64,000 nt of DNA from contig NC_063436.1 of the NCBI RefSeq assembly GCF_020379485.1, forward strand, positions 28,270,423 to 28,334,422, read 5' to 3'. The DNA is from Brassica napus. Taxonomy: Eukaryota; Streptophyta; Magnoliopsida; Brassicales; Brassicaceae. Positions 23,241 to 35,496 of this stretch are shown one piece after another. Every line of letters starts with the position of its first letter. Position 1 is the first letter of the stretch. A program made the position numbers and the translations under genes. The notes beneath the pieces are model-generated. The model was not told the origin of the DNA. It searched no databases and saw nothing but the letters and a program-made list of their open reading frames with translations.

Positions 23241-26200
23241 ATGTCTTCTTCAAATTATTTTCGTTCTTGGATCGATCGACCTCATTTGGATCCGAACACG
23301 AGATTGCTTACGGAAGAATACCAACGAGGTATAACCGAATTCATGGGGTTAGTTCACCGACAACCGGAAGCAAAAACAGGTATGTTAAGATGTCCTTGCT
23401 CTAATTGTAAAAATAAAAAGGTTATTAAAGAGTGGGATGTTTGGACTCATCTATATTTGAGTGGGTTTACACGAAGTTACATAATTTGGTATCATCATGG
23501 GGAAACTGATTATGAACATGGTAGTACTAGCGAACCTCAGCGAGAGGTTAGATTAGAAGAACCAATTAGAACAGATGTAGATTATGGTGTAGGTACTGAC
23601 CAGATGGTAAATGATCATTTTAGAGGGGAAGATTTACCCAATGCCGAAGCTAGGAGATTTTATGATATGTTGGATGCTGGAAAGCAACCATTGTACGAAG
23701 GTTGCAGAGATGGTTATTCAGCTTTATCATCTGCTACAAGATTGATGGGCATTAAGACGGATTATAATTTGGCGGAAGACTGTGTGGATGCGATTGCTGA
23801 TTATGTAAAAGGTATTATACCCGAAGATAATGTAGCTCCTGGCTCATACTACGAGGTTCAGAAACTCGTAGCTGGTCTTGGTTTATCGTATCAGGCAATA
23901 GATGTATGCAGAGACAACTGCATGATTTATTGGAGGGCGGATGAACAGCGGGTTTCATGCAAATTTTGTGGGAAGCCTCGTTATAAAGATACGAGTCGAA
24001 GAATTCCAGTGCCATATAAAAGGATGTGGTATTTGCCTTTGACGGAAAGGTTGCAGAGGTTGTATATGTCTGAACGCACAGCGCAACCAATGAGATGGCA
24101 TGCGGAGCACTCAACAGATGGTGAGATCAAACATCCTTCAGATGCAAAAGCGTGGAAGCATTTCCAATCAAAGTATCCCGACTTTGCGTATGAGAGAAGA
24201 AATGTCTACCTTGGATTATGTACTGATGGTTTACGCCCGTTTGGCAAGAGTGGAAGACAGTATTCTCTATGGCAAGTCATTCTTACACCATACAACCTAC
24301 CCCCAAACTTGTGCTTGCGACGAGAGTTTTTGTTTCTCTCGATTCTCGTTCCCGGACCAGAGCATCCTAAGAGATCACTTGATGTGTTTCTTCAGTCACT
24401 AATATATGAGTTGCAACAACTATGGGCTCAAGGTGCTGAAACATACGATGTTTCGTATAAAGAAAACTTTCAAATGCGGGCACTACTAATGTGGACAATA
24501 AGTGATTTTCCAGCATATGGTATGTTATCTGGATGGACAACGCATGGAAGGCTATCATGTCCATATTGTCAAGATAACACTGATGCTTTCCAACTAAAAC
24601 ACGGAAGGAAAACGTGTTGGTTTGACCGTCACAGGAGATTTCTACCACCAGATCATCCATATCGTAGAAGTAGGAATTTGTTTACGAAGAACAAGAGGGT
24701 GTTTGACAGTCCACCTCCGGAAATTCGTGGGAAAGATTTGAAGACACAACTTAGAGATTTTGGTGCAGAAAGAACGCCAGAAGTCGGTGGACATGAGCGT
24801 TTTCCGGTAGATGGTGTTGGAGACCTACATAACTGGCACAAAAAAAAGTATTTTCTGGGATCTGCCATACTGGGAGGATCATCTACTAAGGCATAATTTA
24901 GATGTCATGCATATTGAGAAGAACTTTTTTGACAATCTCATGAACACGATCCTTAATGTTCAAGGTAAAATAAAGGATAATTTGAAGTCAAGACTGGATT
25001 TAGTCGATATATGTGCTTGTTCAGAACTTCATGTTGATGAGAATGGTAGGGCTCCTTTTCCCATATACCGACTTGATGCAGTGGGAAAGGATGCGTTCTT
25101 TGATTGGATTTCAAACGATGTGGAATTTTCAGACGGTTACGCATCTAATTTGCGTAACTGTATCGACAGAAAAGAAGGAAAGTTTACTGGCTTGAAAAGC
25201 CACGATTGCCATGTAATGATGCAGCGCCTCCTTCCTTTTGCCTTCAAGGAACTATTACCACGAAATGTTCATGAAGCAATTGCAGGGATAAGTGGTTTAT
25301 TCCGCGATTTATGCACGAGATCAGTGACTCTTGAAGGTATTGAAAATTTGAAGACTAACATAGCCGTGATTCAGTGCAACCTTGAGAAGATATTTTCTCC
25401 CTCATTTTTTGATGTTATGGAGTATCTTGTCATTCACCTGGTAAGAGAATTGGAACTTGGTGGTCCTGTGCAGTATAGATGGATGTATCTGTATGAGCGG
25501 TATATGTTCTATTTGAAGAAGATGGTGAAAAATTTAAGTAGGGTGGAAGGTTCTATAGTCGCACAGATGATCAATGAAGAAACTTCAAACTTTGCCGAGT
25601 ACTACTTTCCAGCAGAAGTTCAGACCAAAAACAGAAGACCTGCTCGGCATGATGATAGAGGCGAACAGGCAACATATCATTGGAAGGTTCCAGACATTTT
25701 CAGAGACGTTGGACGACTTAGCGGAAAACCAAAGGACCGTCGACTTACTGATCAGGAGCGCAGTCATTTGCAAACATATTTACTCACCAACTGCGAAGAT
25801 GTTCTTCAATATGAGAGGATTTCCTTGGCAGAAAAGCGGTTCGAATATAGATACGCCACAGATGACGAACTAGAAGAAATGAAGCAGAGAGAATTTGGTG
25901 GATGGATGTTTACTTATGTGAGTGCTGGTTTGGCCAGAGGTGAAACATTTGACGATTGGATACGCGAGATGGTCGTTGGACCAAACTTTGTTGTGAAGTC
26001 ATATCCGAGATTTTGTACTCGAGGATATGCATTCACAACTCAGAAGAGGAGACGTTCGAGTACGACTTATGATGCTGGTGTTTGTTCTGCATCAGGAGAT
26101 GATGTATACTACGGACACATAAATGAGATTTTGGAAATCAAGTATTTGGGCATGGTTGGATTGCGCTGTACTGTTTTCTATTGTGATTGGCACGACAACA

Positions 26201-26604
26201 CTCCAGATCGAGGTGTGAGAACAGATGCATTTGGTGTTACATCAGTAAATTCGAGACGGAAGCTGCAATATTATGATCCTTTCATTCTTGCTTCTCAGGC
26301 CGATCAGGTTTGATATATCAAGTACCCCCGGGTAAGGAACAGAGATGATCCATGGGTTACTGTTACAAGACTCAACCCGAGAGGCCGAGTTCAGGCAAGT
26401 TCTGAGCTAGAAGACCCACTACAACCAAGCACATCCGGCAACTTAAGTGCAACAGAAGATTTAGGTGGAGTTGGCCTTGTAGTCGATTTAACCGACTTCG
26501 GAGAGGAAGCCGTCGTTCACGTAGAGGATGAACCAGTGATTGGAGAGTTTCACCAAGATCCAGATTCAGATTCATCTGGTGATGACGATTCGGAAACAGA
26601 CTAG
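23241..26604 (+). pseudogene. TNPD-like CACTA transposase (Transposase_21 family), decayed
   Basis: Would encode the catalytic transposase. The N-terminus SSSNYFRSWIDRPHLDPNT, with a CPCSNCKN segment, is the Transposase-associated domain. The central part (DFPAYGMLSGWTTHGRLSCP, CWFDRHRRFLP) is the Transposase_21 core. The downstream part (NLDVMHIEKNFFDNLMNTI, MEYLVIHLVRELELGGPV) corresponds to DUF4218. Two lesions are visible. An eight-A run at 24840-24847 shifts the frame, with reading resuming in the next frame as SIFWDLPYW. A TGA at 26311-26313 interrupts the frame, which otherwise continues to TAG at 26604. Apart from these the frame is open for more than 1,100 codons. Confidence 0.9.
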
Positions 26605-28168
26605 CGTCGACCTTTTTTTTTTTTTTAAATATATTTTCCTCGGAATTTCCTCGGAATAGATCTTCTCGATTTAGGGATTTGATTATACATTCCTTTTCCT
26701 CGGAATCTTCTCGGAATTTTCCGAGGAAATTCCGACGAAGATAAGGTTTTCCTCGGAATTCTCTCAGAAAATTCCGGGGAAATTCCGAGGAACTTGGGGT
26801 TTTAAACCGAATACAACTTTTTACGGATTGAATAACACATATATAACCTTCATTAAGTGTCTTAACCAGATTATGATGTTTGGAACTAGGAAATTTGGTG
26901 TTTTACCCAATAACAAACACTTTTACGATTGCATGAACATAAGAGAAACACTTATACACTTTAATAAACGGTAAAGGGAATACTTTCAATTATTTTTGAA
27001 ATTTTGTTATTTCATGGTTTTTGATCATCTATACAAAGAATCCTCAGTGGTATGCATTATAATTGTATAAGAAATGAAATACGGCGAAAATAATCGATGT
27101 TTTAAAACCCCAAACCCTGGTTCCTCAGAATTTCTTCGGTAATTACCGAGGGTATTCCGAGGAATCCTGATTCCTCAGAATATTTTCATTTAACCGGGTA
27201 AACGAAGCCGCCAAATATTTCGCGAAAATTGAATTAAAGATTTCCGAGGAAATTCCGACGGAAATATAAAATATTTCCGAGGAAATTCCGACGGATAGTT
27301 TCCGTCGGACGCCTCATAATATTAGGGCGAGCCCGATCTTCTTCCCCATTTCTCTCTTCCTCTCCGCGCCGTACAGTCTCTCCCTCTCGCGATTTCCGGT
27401 GACTCCACTCTTCTCTCTCGTGATTTCCGGCGAATCTGCCATAATCCTCCCCCATAATCATGTATGAACCCTATCCCACTCTCTTAGGGTAGATTTTTAT
27501 GGTTTTTAAGTAGATTTGATGATTTTGGAATGAGATTTATAGATTTTTGTTAGGTTGAATGGTAGGATTGTGTAAAATCGAGTTTGATTATGTATTTCAC
27601 TTGATTTGGATTTTTTTTTTGGTTTTTATTGATTTTGTGGTTATAAAAATCGAATTTGTAATTATATATATATATATTCAAAACGTTTTTTGTATATAAA
27701 ATCTATTTTTCGCATTTTAAAATCATTTATATATTTATTAATGATTTTTAAAATCTATAAAACTTTTTTTGTGATTAAAAATCATATATATAATATTTAA
27801 AATCATTTTTTGTGGTAATAAAACGTTTTATGTATTTTATATATAAAATATAAATTTCTATATTTATTAAACATTTTTAATATTATTAAAACTATTTTTT
27901 GTAATTATTAAACATTTTAAATATTTTTAAAACTATTTTTTGTAATTATTAAACTGTTTTTGGGATTTATTAAAACTATTTTTTTAATTTTTAAACTATT
28001 TTTTATTTATTAAAACTTTTTTTGTTAATTATTAAACTATTTATATTTTTGTGATTAAAAACTATTTTTTTAACTATTTTTTATTTAAACAGTTTTTTTA
28101 TATTAAAATTATTAGAACTAATTTTTAATATTGTTTTTTTTTTAATTTACAAGTCTAATGATGATCAG
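26605..28168. other. Spacer between the two CACTA genes
   Basis: Contains internal TTCCGAGGAAATTCCGACGG-type repeats at about 26632-26800 and 27120-27310, followed by AT-rich sequence with many AAACTATTTTT-like tracts. The 5' part of the second gene may begin in 27340-27470, but no start could be fixed. Confidence 0.6.
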
Positions 28169-29980
28169 ATCCGGCCTCGCCAGCGTCGTAGCCGGGGTGG
28201 TATGGGGAGCCAGTCTCGGGGTTCGTCCAGCCATGTTCAGGATTCCGTTTCGCCCCACAGCTCCTACCATACATCTCCCTCTCCATTACCGCTCCTGCTG
28301 CTCCCGCTCCCGCTGCTGCACCCGCTCCTGCTCCTCCGGGTCCTCCGGGAGTGATGAGTGTTGCGGAGTTGGTTCGACAGCCCGGTCGTGACCATCTTCC
28401 TTATCTCACTGAGTATCCACATGGACATGGTCAAACATGGTAATTAAACTTTTATTTTTTTAACTATTTTTTATTTAAACTGTTTTTTTATTAATAATTT
28501 GTTTTTTTATTAGGTTCAACCGATCCGGGAACGGGATCAGCGCATGGATCAACCGTATGATGTACTCGGCCCTCGACAAGGGACATCCGACTTTCACTGA
28601 CTTCCCTCCCGAGAAGCAGCATCTGTGGTTTCGTCAGTTTGCGGTAAGTATTCAAATTTTTTACTTATATTTTTTATTTATTAAAACAATTTTTTGTAAT
28701 TATTAAACTATTTTCTATATTTATTAAACTTTTTAAATATTATTAAAACTATTTTTTTAATTATTAAACTATTTTTTATTTATTAAAACTTTTTTTTGTA
28801 ATTATTAAACTATTTTCTATATTTATTAAACTATTTTTTATTTATTAAAATTTTTTTTTGTAATTATTAAACTATTTATATTTTTGTGCTTAAAAACTAT
28901 TTTTAAACTATTTCAGCAAGAATTCAACTGGAATTCCGATGATACGCTCTCTATCTATCACCATTTTGTCCATAAAGTTATGGACAACTATGGGAAGCAG
29001 ATGTACGAGTGGAAGAAGAAGTGGGAAGTAAACAATGTAGTTTTTAATTTATTAACAATTTTTAATTTATTAAACTATTTTTAAATTATTAAACTATTTT
29101 TTTTTTAAATTAAAAGGTCCCAAAGTCGATGAACGACACGGTCTGGAAGGAGTTGTGTGTGCATTGAGATAAGGAAGAGACGAAAGAAACTTCTTCCACC
29201 AACTCCAACAACCGCAGGAGCGACCGTAAAGGGAAGGGCATCTACAAGCATAACTTGGGTGCTCAATCTATTGCCACTCTGGCGGATCGCATGGTAAGTT
29301 CAACCGCTTTTTCTTCAATTATTTAAGTTTCAGAATTTTATTTTTTGTGCATTTTTTCAAATTTCTAATGTTTGTTTAATTTATTCTTTTTTCAAGGCGG
29401 AAGAAAATGAGGGCGACCCGGTTGATGATCTCGCCCAAATGAAAATGGCGTATACCAACAAGAAGACCGGCCAGATTGATGATGGTCTTGTGAGGGACGT
29501 GGTCGACCTGGTCCAAACTCAGGTGTATGACGAAGTGGCTCAGCTTCAAACCGATGATGACGATTCGACGGCTTCGACCAACTTGTCCCGGGTTCGAATC
29601 AACGAAATCGTTGAATCGGTAAGTTTTTTTTTTTTAAAGTTCAATTTAATTATTTCTTGATTTTTATTTTATCATCAATTTATATTATCTAAATTTGGTT
29701 ATTTATATTTCAGTTGGTTCCAAAGAAAAAGGGACGTTTGGTCGGTTTGGGTCGTCGCTCCCGGTCGGCTGCTCCTTCTTCTGCACCACCGCCATATGTT
29801 GATTGAGAAGTTCTTACGGCTCAGCTGAAGGACAAGGATGATCGGATATCCGCGTTGGAGACTCAGATGGCAGCTCAACAGGCGGGCTATGAGACCCAGA
29901 AGAGGCTGAACGAGCAGATGATGGAGATGATGAAGAGGATGTACCCGAACGAGGTGTTCCTGAACATTCCAGACCTGTAG
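28169..29980 (+). pseudogene. Second CACTA gene (Transposase_24 / Ptta En/Spm type), decayed
   Basis: Coding segments with splice-like borders at about 28169-28439, 28514-28643, 28917-29036, 29117-29293, 29397-29618 and 29714-29980 read as one protein of the plant Ptta/En/Spm family. Recognisable parts are ELVRQPGRDHLPYLTEYPHG, FTDFPPEKQHLWFRQF and a C-terminal coiled-coil-like LTAQLKDKDDRISALETQ. Lesions are a frame change in the Pro/Ala-rich stretch near 28280-28330, a TGA at 29165-29167 in VWKELCVH*DKEE, and a TGA at 29804-29806. Both stops sit where the family probably has Trp. The true first exon upstream was not identified. Confidence 0.75.
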
Positions 29981-30149
29981 TTTTTTTTTTTTTTACCAAA
30001 AACTCGGAATGTTTTATTTAACTTCGAATATTATCTACTATGTTTTAATGTTTTATGTTTTATTCAATTTTAATTTTAATTTTAAATTTTCGAATTTAAA
30101 TTTTAAAAATTTTAATTTTTTTAAAAAAATTAATTTTTAAAATTTTTTT

Positions 30150-30637
30150 AATTTTTTCGAAATTCCGAGGGAAAGCAGTTCCTCGGAAAATTCCGAGGAA
30201 CTTATTTCCCTCAGAATTTTCCGAGGGAAGAAAGTTCCTCGGAATTTTCCGAGGGACTAAAATTCCTCGGAATTTTCCGAGTGAAGAAAGTTCCTCGGAA
30301 TTTTCCGAGGGACAGAAGTTCCTCGGAATTTTCCGAGGGACAGAAGTTCCTCGGAATTTCCCGATAAACATTCCGAGGAATATTTCGTCGAAACTTCCGA
30401 GGATTGGACCATCGGAATTCCATCGAAATATTCCGAGGAAGGCGTCCCTCGGTATATTCTGAGGAACCTTCCGACGAACTTTGTGTCCTCGGAGTTTCCT
30501 CGGAATTTTGTTTCCTCGGAATTCCGAGGAAATATGAATTTCCGAGGAGATATTTCCGAAGACTTTTTTCGTCGGTATGTCTTTGGAATTGCGTTATTCC
30601 GACGATATTTCGACGATTTTTTCCCTCAGTATGCTGA
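30150..30637. repeat. 3' subterminal repeats of the CACTA element
   Basis: A dense array of TTCCTCGGAATTTTCCGAGG units and variants. About seven units in near-tandem order lie between 30175 and 30365, and more degenerate ones run to the terminal inverted repeat. Confidence 0.85.
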
Positions 30638-30652
30638 TGTTTTCTTGTAGTG

Positions 30653-31883
30653 TCAGTTTCATTAGCTAAATGACTAGTGGTTCATATAAATAGCATTGTT
30701 CATTTTATAAACTCTGCGACTAGTGGCAGTGGCAGAAAATAAAATTAGGACAGAAGCAAATTATTTGGTGTTCTAAATAAAAACAGTTGCAACGGACAAT
30801 TAGAGACATGAAAACTGAGTTGTTTTGTTTGTACAGCATCTGTGGTGGCCATGATTGTGATTCTGAGACGATGCCGCTAATTTCGGCGTTTATAAAACGA
30901 AGCGCTAATAATGTTTGATTTTTTCCACCTAGTTTCATAAGCTAGACGATGTTTGGTCGATATATATTATAGTTTTATAGAGTATAGGTTATAATTTTAA
31001 AGATATGGATTTTTTTTTTTGAGAAAGAACTTGATATAGATATTATTTCCATTCCAGTTTCGAAGAACTTATTTTCCAAAAATTAGCCAATGTTTATCAG
31101 GAAAAAATCTAAAACCAAATTACTGCCAAAAGAAAAAAAAAACCTTTGGCAAGTTAAACCAATATCGTTTTGCTGAAAGATTTTGAGTTATTAATTCATG
31201 AAGTGAATCATGTTTTCTTATATGTAATTTCATAGGATCAAACTTAAGCGAAGAAGCATGCATAAATAACCTATGTTGGATGGTCTAGGCTCTAGAGCAT
31301 CTTTAATTTTTTTTTGTTGTTGTTGTTGTTGTTAAACTTGGGACTCTCTAAACTTTGAGATCTGACTCCATATTTCACTCGGTCTTAAACTTTCAACCCA
31401 CTGTTTTATATATACAACACGTTACATGTGTGTAGAAGAGCACATGACCGTACAACTTATGGAAGTACATAAGTAAAAAGTAAGAAATAGTGGACGGAAG
31501 TGAATGGATTTTTTTTTTCTTTATGATATATGATTATTCACATAAAGTAAAATATCTAAAGCATAACAAGGCTGGTAAAATATATGCTTTGGTTGTTTGT
31601 GGTTAGCAAAATACTTTCTGTTTCTGTAATTTTTCAAAAATTTCTTCAAATTTAATACTAGATTTTATAACTATGTATGGTTTTTACTGTATCAGTTATG
31701 TACATTAATTATTTTGTTTCTCTTCACATGATAGTTTTCATATATGTTTCCTAAAAGAGTTTCTCTGCTGTTTCTCTAATCAGTATAAAACGTTATTTCT
31801 CTATCCCAATTTAAATATCAAAACATTTCTGCAATCAAACAATCATTGTATTAACATAGTCATCTTCTTCTTTTTTCACAAGT
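30653..31883. other. Intergenic region upstream of the first defensin-like gene
   Basis: AT-rich, no gene. GTT microsatellite at about 31313-31334. From about 31430 the sequence is shared with the flank of the second defensin-like gene. Confidence 0.5.
31784..31790 (+). promoter_or_regulatory. TATA box of defensin-like gene 1
   Basis: TATAAAA in the context ATCAGTATAAAA, 95 bases before the ATG. The same context and spacing recur before the paralog. Confidence 0.65.
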
Positions 31884-31884
31884 C

Positions 31885-32482
31885 ATGGCAAAACTAGTTT
31901 GTACGTATCTGTTCTTCTCCATGATTGTTATGTCTGGTAAGAATTCGCATGGCTTGAAATACAAACATCAAATATTAATTCTTGAAATCGATGCGTCAAA
32001 TCGTTTAAGCAAAGTTTGTCTTACAAATAAAACCTGCTAAAAACGAAACAGGTGCTAAAAACGAAACAGTTGATTAGATTTACAAATATCAATTGACATC
32101 TACCAGACATATATTTAGAATTCTAGGTTTAGATATTTTCAACTAATCATTTGCTCAAATAAATATGCTAGTTCGTTTATATAATAATATATACTTAAGT
32201 TCTTTGTTTCAAAAAAAAAATACTTAAGTTCTTTATGTGTTGTTAAAAAACTATACTTGAAATTACATTTATAAGCTCTTTTAACATGTTTGTTTGTTTT
32301 TAGCCTTTTTGGCTTTGCCAATTGCAGATGGAGCGGATACAAGAATGTGTATTGTGGTCGAGAAGCTGAGCAAACCATGCACTTTTCAAGAATGCCAACC
32401 ACTTTGTATTCAGAAATACAGAGGGACTGGCGTTTGTCTCGGAAATAACAACTCTAATTGCAAGTGCAAATATAATTGTTAA
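31885..32482 (+). CDS. Defensin-like (LCR family) cysteine-rich secreted peptide, copy 1
   Basis: Small secreted peptide of the plant defensin-like superfamily, with possible roles in defence or reproduction. Exons 31885-31936 and 32304-32482 encode 76 residues, with the single intron interrupting the signal-peptide region as is usual in this family. The N-terminus MAKLVCTYLFFSMIVMS is hydrophobic; the mature part carries eight Cys in the order C-x9-C-x4-C-x3-C-x9-C-x7-C-x1-C-x3-C. It resembles the LCR22/LCR25-27 cluster I recall near At4g29280-At4g29305. The intron contains a 15-base poly(A) insertion at 32206-32220 that the paralog lacks. Confidence 0.88.
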
Positions 32483-33699
32483 GCTTAATTATGTGTAATT
32501 TGATGTTAAACTAGACAGAAAATCTTTATTGTCACAGGAATAAAATCTTTTTTATATATATGTACAAACCGAGCGGTAAAACACAAAACGTGCATTTTAC
32601 TAATTCGAATATGCAAATATACGTCCGATCTCAGTAATAATCAGGGCTAACAAAACGTGGGTTCAAGGAAAGCCTCATCGGCACAACCACTAATTCAGTA
32701 ACTAAAAATCATAGAGACAGAAGAACATTTGATGAAAAGAGAACTTTAAATTACGCAGATTGGATGAAAAAATTATAACTCTCGGATAAAATACGTAGAA
32801 GAAGAGGGCAGAATTGATAGAGATAAAATAAAAAATTTATAAAGGTTTTAGTTTCTGTTGTCAACTTATAACCTTTACATCAAAACAAATTTGATAGAAT
32901 ATAAATGAAATTAGTTCATATGTACATTTTATACAAACGACGAAAGTGAAAGTAAGCTCACATAAATCATGGCACCTCATTAATTTTGTAGTTAAACTAT
33001 CACGTGCCCAGATATGATAGGTTTGTGTTTCGTGGAAGTGGTGGTGATTGTGTGAGAGACGTTTGAGGAATATTGGTTTACATCAATATAAATCTGTTTA
33101 TAGTTATCATCAGATCTTCTAATATATAAAATTTGATTTAAAACCCTGGTCAATTCAGTATAAATATGATTAGTATATTGTGGTATTATTTTCTTTTAGA
33201 AATGATATTTAAAACAGAATATGATTTCAGTGAAATGTTTTTTTTTTTTGCAAAATGCAAGTACACAAATAAAAAGTAAGAAATAGTGAAAGGAAGTGAA
33301 TGGATTTTTCTTTCTTTATGAAATTCACATAAAGTAAAACAGCTAAAGCATAACAAGACTGGTAAATTTTAGGCTTTAGTTGTTTGTGGTTAATAAAATA
33401 CTTTTCTGTTTTTAGTTTTTTATTTTTCAAAAACCATTTTGTTAGTCAATCAAGATTTTTGAAAAAAAAAATCCTTCAAAATTTAGTGCTAGATTTTACT
33501 GTATTGGTTATGTAAATAAGTTATTTTTATTTTTTTCATAATATAGTTTTCATATATATGTTTCCTAGAAAGAGTTTCTCTCTATGTATCTCTAATCAGT
33601 ATAAAATGCTCTTTCTCTATCCCATTTTCAATATCAAAATTTTCTGCAATCAAATAATCATTGTATTAACATAACCCTCTTCTTCTTTTTTCATAAATC
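32483..33699. other. Spacer between the two defensin-like genes
   Basis: AT-rich, no gene. Its first part (to about 32667) and last part (from about 33245) belong to the two copies of the tandem duplication. Confidence 0.5.
33600..33606 (+). promoter_or_regulatory. TATA box of defensin-like gene 2
   Basis: TATAAAA in ATCAGTATAAAATGC, 94 bases before the ATG, matching the arrangement in copy 1. Confidence 0.65.
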
Positions 33700-34283
33700 A
33701 TGGCAAAATTAGTTTGTTTGTGTCTGTTCATCTCCATGCTTGTTCTCTCTGGTAAGATTTCGTACGGCTTGTATTTCATTGAACAAGGAACTATACAAGC
33801 ATCATATATTAATTCTTGAAATTGATGCGTCTAAATCGTTCAAGCAAAGTTAATTTGTTTTACAAATAAACACTGCTATAAAATAAATTAATCAGTTGAT
33901 TAGATTTTACAAAGATCACTTAACATCTATCAGACATATATTTATAATTGTAGGTTTAGATACCTTTCAACTAATCATATTTAAATAATATATGCTTGTT
34001 CGTTTATATTATAATATATGCTTAAGTTATTTATCTGTTGTTACAAAGTATACTTAAATTACATTTGTAAGCTCTTTTAACATGTTTGTTTGTTTTAGCA
34101 TTTTTGGCTTTGCCAAGTGCAGATGGAGCGGAGATAAGAAGGTGTAGTGTGGTGTTGAACCTAAGCAAGCCATGCACTTTTCAAGAATGCCAACCACTTT
34201 GTATTCAGAAGTACAAGGGGACTGGCGTTTGTCTCGGAGATAACATTAAGAACTCTAAATGCAATTGTGAATATAATTGCTAA
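33700..34283 (+). CDS. Defensin-like (LCR family) cysteine-rich secreted peptide, copy 2
   Basis: Tandem paralog of the preceding gene. Exons 33700-33751 and 34099-34283 encode 78 residues. The signal peptide MAKLVCLCLFISMLVLS is followed by eight Cys spaced C-x9-C-x4-C-x3-C-x9-C-x9-C-x1-C-x3-C. The block from LSKPCTFQECQPLCIQKY to GTGVCLG is almost identical between copies, whereas the residues just after the predicted cleavage site and around the sixth Cys differ. Promoter, intron and 3' flank are also shared, so the duplication includes regulatory sequence. Confidence 0.88.
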
Positions 34284-34470
34284 GCTTAATAATTATATAT
34301 AATATGACACAAAATCTTTATTATCACATGAATAATAATCTTTTTTTTTTTAATATAAACCTTGCGGTAAAATACTAAACATGCATTTTGCTAACCAGAT
34401 CCGTATATGCAAATCACGGTTGAATAAAATATGTCCAATCTCGGTGATAATCGGTGCTAACAAAACGTGG

Positions 34471-35264
34471 CACGAGCGGTATTTGTGTCATAATCAAACC
34501 AAAATAAATAATCTCGGATCACGGATCTTTGAGTCCGACCAAACTCAAGTAGATAATGCTAATCTTTCTCCAATTTTACCATCTTTGAAATTATATTCTC
34601 CTCCAAATTGTCTTTCCTTATTTATTTTTTTTCATTTGTGGCTCCTATTCTTATATCTGTTAAGCTACTTTAGTATCTAGTCATCAAGTTGATTAGTAAA
34701 AGGAAACTGGTTAGTTCTTGAACATGGAAGGTCTCTTGATGTAGCTAACACTCCTGTGTTTGTTTGCTGTATGTGATTTTGTGCTTAGAAACGTACTTGT
34801 GAAAGAGGTCTTTAGATGTTTGATTATGTAATGTCACGATTGAAAGGACAAGACTTTGATAGCTATTTCTGCTTTAGTGACATGTTTAATGCGTTAGATG
34901 GGTTCAAATAGTTGATCTCTATCTTTAGTTGATCATAAAAATTGCGTCTTTCTGTTGTGACAAAATCTTATATGTTTTAGCAGAGTCTCGATGGCGTGTC
35001 CTGATAGCATATGTTATTTGGTTGCAGATATTATTAATCTACAACCTTTAATAAATCACCAATTATGCTTTGTCTTGTTTTTTAAAGCTATAGCAAAAAA
35101 AAATGGTTGTATAAAGTCTTATTTTCTAAAGCCCCATATTTTTTGTCTTAGAAAATATATTAATGTAGCAATCAATTTTAAAGCTACATCACTTACAGCT
35201 AAATGAAAAAATCATAGAGCCTAAATTCTACAGTAAAGTTTCTATAGTTACCGTCCAACCAATC
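34471..35264. other. Intergenic region, no gene seen
   Basis: AT-rich. Short frames at 34381-34680 and 34991-35206 show no domain or coding signature. Confidence 0.5.
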
Positions 35265-35496
35265 ACCCCCTATAATAACTCACTGCCACCAATAACCAAA
35301 GCTTATGGTACTTCGTGCGTCCTTGCTACAACACTCTCTCAGCTTGGCTTAGCTTCTCCTATCCACATTACTTTGATCCCCGAACTTGTATTCAAGCATT
35401 TCCGTTCTTCTGGACACGGCTCCTTGGAGCTCACTTGTGTTCATGCTTTTGTATCTCTGGAGCAGAGAGTTTCTAAATGCTAACATTACTCATGGT
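35265..35496 (+). pseudogene. DER1: Derlin-1 (DER1), 5' and middle exon fragments
   Basis: Derlins are ER membrane proteins of ER-associated degradation. Here 35283-35390 reads LPPITKAYGTSCVLATTLSQ and then LGLASPIHITLIPELVFK, the derlin N-terminus without its ATG. A large internal deletion follows. The sequence then continues with FPFFWTRLLGAH and, one frame over, LVFMLLYLWSREFLNANI, another derlin segment. At about 35497 it switches abruptly to PPR sequence; the derlin C-terminal half reappears at 37203. The position just before profilin 4 matches Arabidopsis DER1 (recalled as At4g29330). Confidence 0.85.

Larger units (their letters stand above)
22797..30652 (+). mobile_element. CACTA (En/Spm, CMC) DNA transposon, 7,856 bp
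   Basis: The element starts CACTACAAGAAAACAGC and ends with the reverse complement of CACTACAAGAAAACATC, giving 15-bp terminal inverted repeats at 22797-22811 and 30638-30652. The 3-bp target duplication TCA is intact at 22794-22796 and 30653-30655. Subterminal regions are packed with short repeats of the TTCCGAGGAAATTCCGA type. Inside are two genes in the order usual for plant CACTA elements: a TNPD-like transposase and a second protein of the Transposase_24 kind. Both are broken, so the copy is non-autonomous unless helped in trans. It separates the HAD phosphatase from the defensin-like genes. Confidence 0.95.
31440..34470. repeat. Tandem duplication carrying the two defensin-like genes
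   Basis: Blocks of about 1.2 kb at roughly 31440-32667 and 33245-34470 align, with offset growing from about 1,796 to 1,815 bases. Shared landmarks include AGGAAGTGAATGG or its variant upstream, the TATA context, both exons, and GCTAACAAAACGTGG near the downstream end. Confidence 0.8.

Noticed and set aside
28158..28391. 77-codon frame with Cys/Ser/Arg-rich product inside the CACTA element
   Set aside because: It is an out-of-frame reading of the Pro/Ala-rich part of the second CACTA gene, not a real cysteine-rich peptide.
30150..30637. CRISPR-like regularly spaced repeat array
   Set aside because: The short repeats are subterminal binding units of a CACTA transposon in a plant genome; there are no unique spacers.
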